From Acinetobacter pittii (GTDB lineage: Bacteria; Pseudomonadota; Gammaproteobacteria; Pseudomonadales; Moraxellaceae): DNA of 64,000 nt. The translations under genes were made by a program, and so were the position numbers. The DNA lies in the NCBI RefSeq assembly GCF_034067285.1, contig NZ_CP139286.1:3286001-3350000 (forward strand), written 5' to 3'. The notes under the pieces are model-generated. The model was not told the DNA's origin. It did no database searches and saw only the letters and a program-made list of their open reading frames with translations. Positions 46,706 through 55,117 of this stretch are shown piece after piece; position 1 is the stretch's first letter, and each line of letters starts with the position of its first letter.

Positions 46706-48097
46706 ATGAAACTTGAATCTGTCCAATTTAAACATATTGCTCTGTTTCACGACCTTAAAATACACTTTCATTATGAAAAACAGCCAATCACCTTAATTTT
46801 AGGTGAGCAGGCAACTGGTAAAAGTATGTTGCTCAAACATACTTACCATGCTTTAACTTGGTTGCCTGCTCGTCTTAAAGATTTACGCAGTCCGGGAATT
46901 GTCACTCCTGATCAAGACATTACTCAGTCGCGCCTCCAATCAAAAATCGAAGTGACCATCCAAATTCCTTCTGAAATTGGCCATTTACCAGAAAGTACCT
47001 CTGCTCAGCAGGTAGACTCTTCGCTGTGTAGCTGGAAACTTTTTAAAACCTTAAATGCAAGTGGTATCGGAATGAGTCAAGTTGAAACTCAGCAACTTGA
47101 TCAAACCATGGCGCTTTATCAACAAGTGACCAAAAAAGATCCACTGCAAGGACTTCCCTTAATCGCTTACTACCCAGCCGAGCGATTTGTAAATGAAGTC
47201 AATCTTTTGAATAAAAATTTGCCTGGTATTACCCAAGCTATTTCAGCCTACGACATTAGCCCAGTACCGTTCACAACGTTTACGCGCTTTTTTGAATGGT
47301 TACGAGAAATCAGCGATATCGAAAATGCGCAAGCCGCTCACCTCGTACAACGGATTAGGTCTAAGCAATCAGATCAGCAAGATCACACAGAATTATTAAA
47401 TGAGCTTCAAAAAGAATTATCTGGGCAACCTAAACAGCTTACTTCACCCAATCTCTACGCCCTCAAGAACGCATTAAATATAGTTTTACCTGAGCTTAAA
47501 GATATCTATTTGCAATATCAGCCGCGGTTGCAACTTATGGTTGATTATGAAGGTCAAACCTTACCTTTTCAGCAGCTTTCAAATACAACAAAAACTTGGA
47601 TTGCTTTAGTAGGCGATATAGCCCGCAGACTCTGTTTACTCAATCCATTAAGTTTAAACCCTTGCCTTGAAGGAGACGGCGTTTTACTCATTGACCAGAT
47701 TGATGCACAGCTCGATTCAACGCATTGCTCTGAGATCTTAAATCGACTTCATCAAGCATTCCCACGCCTACAAATTATTGCAACAGGAAGTCGTGAAGAG
47801 TTACTCGAACATGCTTCAACCTATCAATGTCTAAAATTGGAGCACGGTAAAATTAGCCATCTTGATTTAAACACCACCAAACAACAGCTTGAACATATCT
47901 ATATCTTACTTCAAAGAAGCGAGCCATTAACACCACATATAGATGCACAGCCTTTAAGCTTAATAGATCCGACGCCAGCACCAGCACAGATTGAAATTTT
48001 ATTTCAGCAGATTCAGGGTTTAAATGAACAACAAAAAAATGAATTATTAAAGATGATTCATGCGGGAGATACCCCAGAAGAAAGCTCTTCGGTTTGA
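46706..48097 (+). CDS. AAA/ABC-type ATPase with altered Walker B, paired with helicase
   Basis: A 463-residue ATPase. Walker A GEQATGKS is at residues 33-40. The Walker B reads VLLIDQIDAQLD, with Gln331 (codon 47696-47698) where the catalytic Glu is expected. The ABC-signature region is FQQLSNTTKTWIALVGDIARRL, missing the usual SGG/SDG, and the switch-loop histidine (TTHS in relatives) is replaced by ATGSRE. So ATP may be bound but poorly hydrolysed. There is no TOPRIM domain at the C-terminus. I chose the ATG at 46706 with AGGTGA upstream; a TTG at 46679 would overlap the helicase stop. Function unknown. Confidence 0.78.
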   Translation: MKLESVQFKHIALFHDLKIHFHYEKQPITLILGEQATGKSMLLKHTYHALTWLPARLKDLRSPGIVTPDQDITQSRLQSKIEVTIQIPSEIGHLPESTSAQQVDSSLCSWKLFKTLNASGIGMSQVETQQLDQTMALYQQVTKKDPLQGLPLIAYYPAERFVNEVNLLNKNLPGITQAISAYDISPVPFTTFTRFFEWLREISDIENAQAAHLVQRIRSKQSDQQDHTELLNELQKELSGQPKQLTSPNLYALKNALNIVLPELKDIYLQYQPRLQLMVDYEGQTLPFQQLSNTTKTWIALVGDIARRLCLLNPLSLNPCLEGDGVLLIDQIDAQLDSTHCSEILNRLHQAFPRLQIIATGSREELLEHASTYQCLKLEHGKISHLDLNTTKQQLEHIYILLQRSEPLTPHIDAQPLSLIDPTPAPAQIEILFQQIQGLNEQQKNELLKMIHAGDTPEESSSV

Positions 48098-48413
48098 ATT
48101 TTATAATCCCTAGACTGTCTTTTTATAATCAAAAAACTGCTCTCACAAAATATATGGTGGAGTAAGGTTTTTTAGGCATTAAAATAACTAGATGTTGTTA
48201 CTACATGTAATAACATCAGATTTTCAATGCTTTTTTAGTGTACAATAAATTTCATTTTGCGTTTTTATTCTTCAAGTTGCGCAATACAACTTGTTTCTCG
48301 CTTTATTTTCTAATTTGGTTGGGTTTTCGGAATAATAAGCTTTGGAACTCTCTTTGAATTCCTATCTATTCTGAAATTAAAATTTCACCTTTAGGTTTCG
48401 ACCTAAATCACAT
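48098..48413 (+). promoter_or_regulatory. mrp operon upstream region
   Basis: A 316-bp gene-free region. It holds an 11-bp dyad GATGTTGTTAC / GTAATAACATC with one G-T wobble (48191-48217), an extended -10-like TGTACAAT with TACAAT at 48241-48246 but no clear -35, and a perfect hairpin TTTAGGT-TTCG-ACCTAAA (48390-48407) ending 6 nt before the mrpA ATG. No Shine-Dalgarno is present between that hairpin and the start codon. Confidence 0.5.
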
Positions 48414-51263
48414 ATGGATACGAGTGTGCTACCGATAATTATCTTATTACCGTTAATATTAGGCACCACCCTTGTTTCATTGCTTCAACGGTTCTCGCGT
48501 GGAGTAACGGCTTTAGGGGCAATTGGAGTCAGTTTAACCAGTTTCGGATTATTACTGACTCAAGCTAAAACTGTGCTTGGTGGTGCAAGCATTCAACAAA
48601 GCTGGGATTGGCTACCTCAATTAGGGATTAATCTAAGCTTCAGACTCGATGCTCTTGGTTTATTATTCTCCTTACTTATTACCGGTATCGGTACACTCAT
48701 TTATATATACGCCTATTATTATCTCGGCCCTAAAAATTCTTTAAGTAAACTCTATACATTACTCATGCTGTTTATGGCAGCAATGCTGGGAATTTCGCTC
48801 TCTAATAATCTTATTATTTTATTAGTCTTTTGGGAGCTCACCAGTATTTCATCTTTCTTGTTAGTGGGTTATTGGAGTCATTATGAGGCTGCTCAACGTG
48901 GCTCTCGCATGGCACTCACGATTACAGGGATGGGTGGTTTAGCAATGCTAGGTGGATTTGTTCTATTAGGACAAATTACCGGAACCTATGAAATTAGTGA
49001 AATCATGGGCATGAAAGATGCGATCCAAGCCCACACACTTTTTACTCCAATGTTATTGCTGATTTTACTTGGCGCATTTACGAAAAGTGCTCAGTTTCCA
49101 TTCCATTTTTGGTTACCTAACGCAATGGCTGCACCAACGCCAGTGTCTGCTTATCTGCACTCTGCGACTATGGTAAAAGCGGGAATTTTTCTACTTGCCC
49201 GCTTACTTCCAATTTTTATAGGCGCTGCGCTTTATCATAATATCGTTACATTTGTCGGCCTATTTACACTCTGTATGGCAGCGTGTTTTGCCATTTTCAA
49301 AGAAGATTTAAAAGGACTGTTAGCCTATTCGACCATTAGTCATTTAGGGCTTATTGTTTGTTTACTCGGTATCGGTTCCCCTTTAGCAGTTGCTGCTGCT
49401 ATTTTCCATATTATTAACCATGCAACATTTAAAGCAGCGCTGTTTATGCTTGCAGGGATTATTGATCATGAAACTGGCACACGTGATCTTCGAAAACTTA
49501 GTGGTATTTGGCAATTACTTCCTTTCACTGCCACACTCACTATGATTACCGCTGCCTCTATGGCAGGTGTACCACTCACCAATGGCTTTATCTCAAAAGA
49601 GATGTTCTTTACCGAGCTATTGGCAAATCTTTCAGGTTCAACGATGATCTTTGCCAGCATTATTGCAACTCTGGCTGGTATCTTCGCAGTAAGTTACTCA
49701 ATTCGCTTAGTGCATGGCGTGTTCTTTGACGGTCCAATTGGTAAACAAGTGCCAAATAAAGATGCACATGAGCCACCAATCGGTATGCGTGCTCCTGCTA
49801 TTCTTCTTGCTGTGCTGTGTATCTTGGTCGGTATTCTACCTTCTTTATTGGTAGAGCCTTTGGTAAATAGCGTAACGAGAGCAAGCTTAATGCAACCAGA
49901 ATTTGCAGGTACACACCTTGCAATTTGGCATGGATTTAACGCTCCTCTGGTGATGAGTATTATTGCTTTGGTTGGCGGTACGCTCTTCTATTTTGCTTTA
50001 GCAAAAGACGGTATGATTCGTAAAATTGACCTTGACCCACGTCTAGGAAAATTACAAGGCCGCATCTTATTTGATTTATTTTTAAAACATCTGCTGCTTA
50101 CTAGCCGAAAAATCAAACAAAAAACTGAAAATGGTTCATTGCAAAGTTATTTGTTCTGGATCATTGCTTTTAGCGTCATCATGGTCACCATGCCTTTACT
50201 CAATCAAGGGCTGAGCACAGGTACACGCGAACTCACCCATGCTCCATGGATTGCTGTCATTCTTTGGCTGACTTTATTCTCAGGTTGCTGGATGATGCTC
50301 TGGTTCCACCATGAACGTATTAAGGCAGTACTCATTAGTGGTGCAATTGGCCTAGTGGTAACCATGGTTTTCGTCACCATGTCAGCACCAGATTTAGCAC
50401 TGACTCAAATTACGGTAGATGTAGTAACCACTGTTCTTTTATTAATGAGTTTATCTTTACTCCCACAGCTTACGCCGTATGAATCTCTTCGCTCTAGACG
50501 TTTAAGAGATGCTGCTTTAGCCATTGTTGGAGGTTTAGGAATTGGCTGGATTGCTTGGCTCATTTTAACCCGTGATCATAATTCGATTTCTTGGTTCTTT
50601 GCCCAACAATCTTTACCACTTGGTGGTGGCTCAAATATTGTAAATGTCATTTTAGTTGACTTCCGTGGTTTCGATACCTTTGGTGAAATTACAGTATTAG
50701 GAATCGCTGCGATTGGTGCACTTTGTTTAATGGATGGTATGCGTGTACACGGTACAACCATGACCCAAGGTCTTACCTACCGTTTTAATCCATCTCCGCT
50801 TATGTTCCGTATTACGGCCTCTTGGGTATTACCACTAGCACTTGTCGTCAGTGTCTATATCTTTATGCGAGGACATAACTATCCAGGCGGTGGCTTCATT
50901 GCTGGTCTTATCACCTCAATGGCATTAATCATCCAATATATTGCACTAGGTCAAGATCAAGCGGAACAACTGTTAAAAGCGAAGTCAGGACGTCTGTATG
51001 AAGTCTGGATTGGCTCAGGATTAACGATTGCAGGTCTTACTGGTGTAGCAGCATGGTTCTGGTTACGTCCGTTCCTCACTAGCGCTCATGTCTATGTTGA
51101 ATTACCAATCCTAGGCAAACTACATCTAGCTTCAGCTGCAAGTTTTGACTTGGGTGTTTATATCACCGTTGTAGGCGCAACAATGTTGCTCATCTCTGTA
51201 TTAGGCGACTCTCGTCATTCGAGTATGTCCGGTCCTGTACCACATCGGGAGGAATCATCATGA
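48414..51263 (+). CDS. mrpA: Mrp-type Na+/H+ antiporter subunit A (A+B fusion)
   Basis: A 949-residue inner-membrane protein related to complex I subunit NuoL. The proton-pumping Nqo12/NuoL-like core spans about residues 1-510, with FWELTSISSFLLVGYW and PTPVSAYLHSATMVKAGIFLLARL. The C-terminal half contains an MrpB-like region (about 810-945), with SVYIFMRGHNYPGGGFIAGLI. Fusion of A and B makes this a group 2, six-gene mrp operon. The complex exchanges cytoplasmic Na+ for H+ and supports salt and alkaline pH tolerance. No canonical Shine-Dalgarno precedes the ATG; a UUCG hairpin lies there instead. Overlaps mrpC by 4 bp. Confidence 0.95.
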   Translation: MDTSVLPIIILLPLILGTTLVSLLQRFSRGVTALGAIGVSLTSFGLLLTQAKTVLGGASIQQSWDWLPQLGINLSFRLDALGLLFSLLITGIGTLIYIYAYYYLGPKNSLSKLYTLLMLFMAAMLGISLSNNLIILLVFWELTSISSFLLVGYWSHYEAAQRGSRMALTITGMGGLAMLGGFVLLGQITGTYEISEIMGMKDAIQAHTLFTPMLLLILLGAFTKSAQFPFHFWLPNAMAAPTPVSAYLHSATMVKAGIFLLARLLPIFIGAALYHNIVTFVGLFTLCMAACFAIFKEDLKGLLAYSTISHLGLIVCLLGIGSPLAVAAAIFHIINHATFKAALFMLAGIIDHETGTRDLRKLSGIWQLLPFTATLTMITAASMAGVPLTNGFISKEMFFTELLANLSGSTMIFASIIATLAGIFAVSYSIRLVHGVFFDGPIGKQVPNKDAHEPPIGMRAPAILLAVLCILVGILPSLLVEPLVNSVTRASLMQPEFAGTHLAIWHGFNAPLVMSIIALVGGTLFYFALAKDGMIRKIDLDPRLGKLQGRILFDLFLKHLLLTSRKIKQKTENGSLQSYLFWIIAFSVIMVTMPLLNQGLSTGTRELTHAPWIAVILWLTLFSGCWMMLWFHHERIKAVLISGAIGLVVTMVFVTMSAPDLALTQITVDVVTTVLLLMSLSLLPQLTPYESLRSRRLRDAALAIVGGLGIGWIAWLILTRDHNSISWFFAQQSLPLGGGSNIVNVILVDFRGFDTFGEITVLGIAAIGALCLMDGMRVHGTTMTQGLTYRFNPSPLMFRITASWVLPLALVVSVYIFMRGHNYPGGGFIAGLITSMALIIQYIALGQDQAEQLLKAKSGRLYEVWIGSGLTIAGLTGVAAWFWLRPFLTSAHVYVELPILGKLHLASAASFDLGVYITVVGATMLLISVLGDSRHSSMSGPVPHREESS

Positions 51264-51628
51264 TCAGTTTAGAATTCTTATTGGCTTCTGCTATTGGTTT
51301 ACTTGTTGCCACAGGTATTTATCTGATTTTACGTGCTCGTACCTTCCCGGTTGTGCTTGGATTGGCTGTAATCGGTTACGCAGTAAACCTATTTTTATTC
51401 GCTATGGGTCGATTACAAATTAGCTCACCAGCAATTTTAACTGAAACAACAAAAATAACCGATCCACTTCCTCAAGCACTCGTATTAACCGCCATTGTGA
51501 TCGGTTTTGCAACCACCGCTTTTATTGTACAACTGGCACTGCGTAGCCGTTATGAATCAGGTAGTGATCATGTTGATGCTAAAGAAGATGCTTCCCCAAC
51601 ATACGACCCGCGTGAGGATGAGCCGTGA
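51260..51628 (+). CDS. mrpC: Mrp antiporter subunit C
   Basis: A 122-residue membrane protein of the NuoK-like MrpC family, with three hydrophobic helices (about 1-22, 28-49 and 70-93). The helix-2 segment LGLAVIGYAVNLFLFAMGR and ATTAFIVQLALR in helix 3 fit the family. Length is typical (~115-125). It overlaps mrpA by 4 bp and mrpD by 4 bp, so translation is coupled across the operon. The C-terminus is acidic (HVDAKEDASPTYDPREDEP). Confidence 0.94.
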   Translation: MISLEFLLASAIGLLVATGIYLILRARTFPVVLGLAVIGYAVNLFLFAMGRLQISSPAILTETTKITDPLPQALVLTAIVIGFATTAFIVQLALRSRYESGSDHVDAKEDASPTYDPREDEP

Positions 51629-53439
51629 TGTTTGATTTTTTATCTTTTTGGCAACAACACACGCCTATTTTTAGCATTCTCATCCCAGCATTTACTGCTT
51701 TTATCTTATTACTCTTAGGCAACCCTGGGGCAGGCGCTTTAAAAGATGACTGGCGTCAGCCATGGCGCCGTGGCATTAGCCTTGTCTCAGCAATTGCCGG
51801 ATTAATTACCGCAATTGTTTATCTAAGCTACGCCAGCACAGGTCAAATTACTGTTTATCAACTCAGTGAATGGTCAGCACCGTTTGGTATTGTCCTTGTA
51901 CTCGATCGCCTTTCGGCTTTTATGTTGGTATTGACCTACGCATTAGCAGTACCAGTTTTATGGTATGCAAGTGATAACTGGGACACCCGTGGTCGCTATT
52001 TTCATGCCATGGTACATTTCCTATTAATGGGGATCTGTGGAGCATTCCTCACAGGCGACTTATTTAACCTTTTCGTCTTTTTTGAAATCCTGCTAATGGC
52101 ATCCTATGTTTTGCTTTTACATGGGCAAGGCAAACCTCGTTTTCAGCTGGGCGTTCACTATGTCATTATCAATCTTTTAGCCTCTGCCCTCTTCTTAATT
52201 GGGCTTGGTATGATTTATGGCAGTGTGGGTAGCCTCAATATGGCGGATGTATCACGCCTTATACCGACACTTGAAGCGGATCAACATAAATTAGCCGTCG
52301 CGGGCGCCCTACTTCTTTTTGTTGTTTTCGGTATTAAAGCAGCGATGCTTCCTGTCGGTTTTTGGCTACCAAAAACTTATGCTGTTGCGAGCACACCTGT
52401 AGCTGCCATTTTCACCATTATGACCAAAGTCGGGATCTATTCTATTTTACGTGTAAATGGAACAGTATTTGACGATGCACTTAGTCAAGAAATCTTAAAA
52501 AGCTGGTTATTGCCTATTGGCTTAATTACTTCACTCTATGGTGTGATTGCCGCAATTGGGGCAGATCGTTTACGACGCTTTGTCGGCTTTATGGTCCTTT
52601 CTTCAATTGGTACTTTGCTCACAGCAATCGCCATGTCTAATACACAGGCATGGTCTGGGGCTTTATATTACTTAGTGCACAGTACATTGATTGGAGCAGC
52701 TTTTTATTTATTTTGTGGATGGATCACTTCACAACGTGGAGATTTTAAAGATCATTTAAAAGTTGCCCCAAGAATCAAACAAGAAAAAGCGGCTATGCTG
52801 ACTTACTTCTTGATTGCTATGATGCTTGCAGGTTTACCACCTTTTAGTGGTTTTCTTGGAAAAGTATTTATCCTACAAGCAACAGTTGAAGCTAGCTATC
52901 AAGGTTGGATTATTGGTGTTGTGCTTGTTGTGAGCTTATTAAGTATTATTGCTCTTACACGTGTTGGTTTTATCTTATTCTGGCGCGCCTCTCCTCCAGA
53001 GGAAGACCCAATCCATCCTGCTTATATTCTTTATCGTGCTTTACCGGAACGCGCACCACCACGTAATGATCAAGTCATTTATCTATTACTGGCTGGTTTA
53101 ATCGCTTATGTTGTCTTTGCTGCACCAATTCAGCATTACACATTAAGTACCGCAGAGCAGATCCAAGACCATGCGCTTTACCAACACTCTATTCTTAAAG
53201 TAGATAAAAACGGCGAAGTGATCAGTGTGCAGCCATATGATCCAGCTTACTTACCGGAAACCAAATACGGCGGTGAGGTTGAAGATCATAATGCTTATCT
53301 TGTTCCAGATATTATTTCCAAAGATACGCTCAATGGGGAGCATATTTCTGAATATAAACAACGGCAGATTCAGCAACAGGACAAACTTCAAACGCCTACC
53401 ATTGTTGATGAAAGTCAATTGAAACCTATGGAGCCATAA
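51625..53439 (+). CDS. mrpD: Mrp antiporter subunit D, long C-terminal tail
   Basis: A 604-residue NuoM/NuoN-like antiporter subunit. Conserved features are NLFVFFEILLMASYVLLLHG, KAAMLPVGFWLPKTYAVASTPVAAIFTIMTKVGIYSI and PPFSGFLGKVFILQA. About 14 membrane helices occupy residues 15-505. The last ~95 residues are hydrophilic and Gln/Asp/Pro-rich, giving a longer tail than in Bacillus MrpD (~490). Overlaps mrpC by 4 bp; mrpE starts 2 bp after. Confidence 0.95.
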   Translation: MMFDFLSFWQQHTPIFSILIPAFTAFILLLLGNPGAGALKDDWRQPWRRGISLVSAIAGLITAIVYLSYASTGQITVYQLSEWSAPFGIVLVLDRLSAFMLVLTYALAVPVLWYASDNWDTRGRYFHAMVHFLLMGICGAFLTGDLFNLFVFFEILLMASYVLLLHGQGKPRFQLGVHYVIINLLASALFLIGLGMIYGSVGSLNMADVSRLIPTLEADQHKLAVAGALLLFVVFGIKAAMLPVGFWLPKTYAVASTPVAAIFTIMTKVGIYSILRVNGTVFDDALSQEILKSWLLPIGLITSLYGVIAAIGADRLRRFVGFMVLSSIGTLLTAIAMSNTQAWSGALYYLVHSTLIGAAFYLFCGWITSQRGDFKDHLKVAPRIKQEKAAMLTYFLIAMMLAGLPPFSGFLGKVFILQATVEASYQGWIIGVVLVVSLLSIIALTRVGFILFWRASPPEEDPIHPAYILYRALPERAPPRNDQVIYLLLAGLIAYVVFAAPIQHYTLSTAEQIQDHALYQHSILKVDKNGEVISVQPYDPAYLPETKYGGEVEDHNAYLVPDIISKDTLNGEHISEYKQRQIQQQDKLQTPTIVDESQLKPMEP

Positions 53440-53441
53440 CA

Positions 53442-53969
53442 ATGCAGTTATCACATTTGCTTGAACGCTGGTTTCCACATCCATTTGTTTCCGTTCTCAT
53501 CATTTTATTTTGGTTGATGTTGGCGCATAGTCTTGATGCAAGCGATCTTTTGACTGCTATGCTTTTAGGCTTGATTATTCCTCGTTTAGTTAAACCGTTT
53601 ATTACACGCACACCGCATATTCACTGGAAACCTGCGATTAAACTATGCTTCGTGGTTCTTTGGGATATTGTCATTTCTAACTTTAAAGTCGCGAAACTTG
53701 TTTTAGGACCTACTAAAAATTTACACCCTAAATGGTATCGCGTACCTTTAGAAACAGAACATGAGCAGGTCAATACTTTACTGGCGATGATCATTACCAC
53801 AACACCAGGTACGGTTTCTGCGGGTATCGATCAGGAACGCGGGGATATTCTGGTTCACGCTTTAAGCACGGATAATACCGAATCTGATATTCAAGACATC
53901 AAAGAACGTTATGAAATTCCTCTGATGGAAATTTTTGATGTCAAAAGTAAAACGGAGGCAAGTGCATGA
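53442..53969 (+). CDS. mrpE: Mrp antiporter subunit E
   Basis: A 175-residue MrpE. Two N-terminal hydrophobic segments (about 14-50) precede a soluble domain with DIVISNFKVAKLVLGPTKNLHPKW, LLAMIITTTPGTVSAGID and DILVHALSTDN, which is the MrpE signature (TPGT). Length fits (~160). It supports assembly of the complex. Overlaps mrpF by 4 bp. Confidence 0.95.
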   Translation: MQLSHLLERWFPHPFVSVLIILFWLMLAHSLDASDLLTAMLLGLIIPRLVKPFITRTPHIHWKPAIKLCFVVLWDIVISNFKVAKLVLGPTKNLHPKWYRVPLETEHEQVNTLLAMIITTTPGTVSAGIDQERGDILVHALSTDNTESDIQDIKERYEIPLMEIFDVKSKTEASA

Positions 53970-54241
53970 CAATCCTACCCTATGCCCTAGGTATTAGCTT
54001 GATTGCGATTACAATCTCGATGTTACTTTGCCTTTTCAGACTGGTCATGGGCCCATCAATTGTAGACCGACTTTTAGCACTCGATACGCTTTTCCTCAAT
54101 GCAACATGTCTCATTGTTGTATTAGGCATTTATTGGATGACGACCTCACTATTCGAAGGAGCTCTACTGGTTGCAATGTTAGGTTTCGTATCTACAGCCG
54201 CCTTAGCACGTTACTTCACAACTGGTCATGTTATCGATTAA
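53966..54241 (+). CDS. mrpF: Mrp antiporter subunit F
   Basis: A 91-residue subunit with three membrane helices. The segment RLVMGPSIVDRLLALDTL near residues 25-42 carries the GP-x-x-x-DR-x-x-A-x-D motif of MrpF. Overlaps mrpE by 4 bp; mrpG follows after 12 bp. Confidence 0.94.
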   Translation: MTILPYALGISLIAITISMLLCLFRLVMGPSIVDRLLALDTLFLNATCLIVVLGIYWMTTSLFEGALLVAMLGFVSTAALARYFTTGHVID

Positions 54242-54253
54242 GGAGAGGTCAAA

Positions 54254-54658
54254 ATGCAATTTACAATGGAAATTATTGTTTCGGTCTTTCTGGTTTTCGG
54301 TGCCTTCTTCATGTTAGTTGGCTCAATCGGTATGGTCCGTTTACCAGACTTATTCATGCGCTTACATGCACCCACTAAATCGAGTACGCTCGGCTTAGGA
54401 AGCTTCCTGATTGCTTCAATGATTTTTTTTGCTTTCCAAGGTCGCTTTGGCTTCGCCGAATTACTTATTACCCTTCTAGCTTTTATTACCGCACCGGTTT
54501 CAGCCAATTTGATCGCTCAAGCTGCGCTACATTTACGTTTACGCTCACTGAGTGGTGAAGTACCTGAGGCAATTGAACGCCCACTCCCTTGGGACCGTTA
54601 CAAAATTGGTCAACGCTTCTCACAAAATAAACCGCCAATGGAACCTCCTAAAGAATAA
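54254..54658 (+). CDS. mrpG: Mrp antiporter subunit G
   Basis: A 134-residue subunit with three membrane helices and the MrpG signature VGSIGMVRLPDLFMRLHAPTKSSTLG near residues 20-45. AGGAGAGG lies 5 nt before the ATG. Last gene of the operon, followed by a bidirectional terminator. The C-terminal ~35 residues are hydrophilic. Confidence 0.95.
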   Translation: MQFTMEIIVSVFLVFGAFFMLVGSIGMVRLPDLFMRLHAPTKSSTLGLGSFLIASMIFFAFQGRFGFAELLITLLAFITAPVSANLIAQAALHLRLRSLSGEVPEAIERPLPWDRYKIGQRFSQNKPPMEPPKE

Positions 54659-54671
54659 AAAATTGAGCCAA

Positions 54672-54701
54672 TAAAAAAGCCACCCGAAGGTGGCTTTTTT
54701 A
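54672..54701. terminator. Bidirectional rho-independent terminator
   Basis: AAAAAAGCCACC-CGAA-GGTGGCTTTTTT: stem of about 12 bp with T6 on both strands, between convergent mrpG and rbfA. Confidence 0.95.
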
Positions 54702-54715
54702 TTTTTGAGTTCTAA

Positions 54716-55117
54716 TTACTCTTCGTCATCTGACTTACGTTCTGGTAAATCTTGTACCGCTTTTTCGATTAGACCAAACATATAGTTACCATATGCATTC
54801 GTCTTATCGTAATGGAAACGCAAGCGAGGCGTAATACGAGTCTTGATGCGACGGCTCAATTCATGACGCAAGAAACCAGATGCTTTATTGAGTACATCTA
54901 AAGTTTCTTTATTTGCAGCTTCACTTTGCTCATCACCTAGTTCACGTCCCATAACAGTGACATAAACTTCAGCATAACCCATATCCGCACTGACTTTCAC
55001 CGCAGAGATGGTCACTAGACCACCTAAGCGAGGATCTTTAAGCTCTTGACGGATTAGCTCAGACAACTCACGTTGTACTGAATCCGCCATGCGCTTTAAG
55101 CGTTGGCTACCCGCCAT
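54716..55117 (-). CDS. rbfA: 30S ribosome-binding factor RbfA
   Basis: A 133-residue KH-like cold-shock ribosome assembly factor. RMADSVQRELSELIRQELKDPRLGGLVTISAVKVSADMGYAEVYV is the family signature (KDPR at about residue 27). It binds 16S rRNA during maturation. The ATG overlaps the infB stop region by 1 bp, so translation is coupled. Last in the rimP-nusA-infB-rbfA unit; the shared terminator at 54672-54701 lies 15 bp downstream. Confidence 0.97.
   Translation of the reverse strand: MAGSQRLKRMADSVQRELSELIRQELKDPRLGGLVTISAVKVSADMGYAEVYVTVMGRELGDEQSEAANKETLDVLNKASGFLRHELSRRIKTRITPRLRFHYDKTNAYGNYMFGLIEKAVQDLPERKSDDEE

Noticed and set aside
45180..48097. Gabija defence system
   Set aside because: The helicase size fits GajB, but the partner lacks the TOPRIM nuclease of GajA, gene order is reversed, and the setting is core genome; kept only as a comparison.
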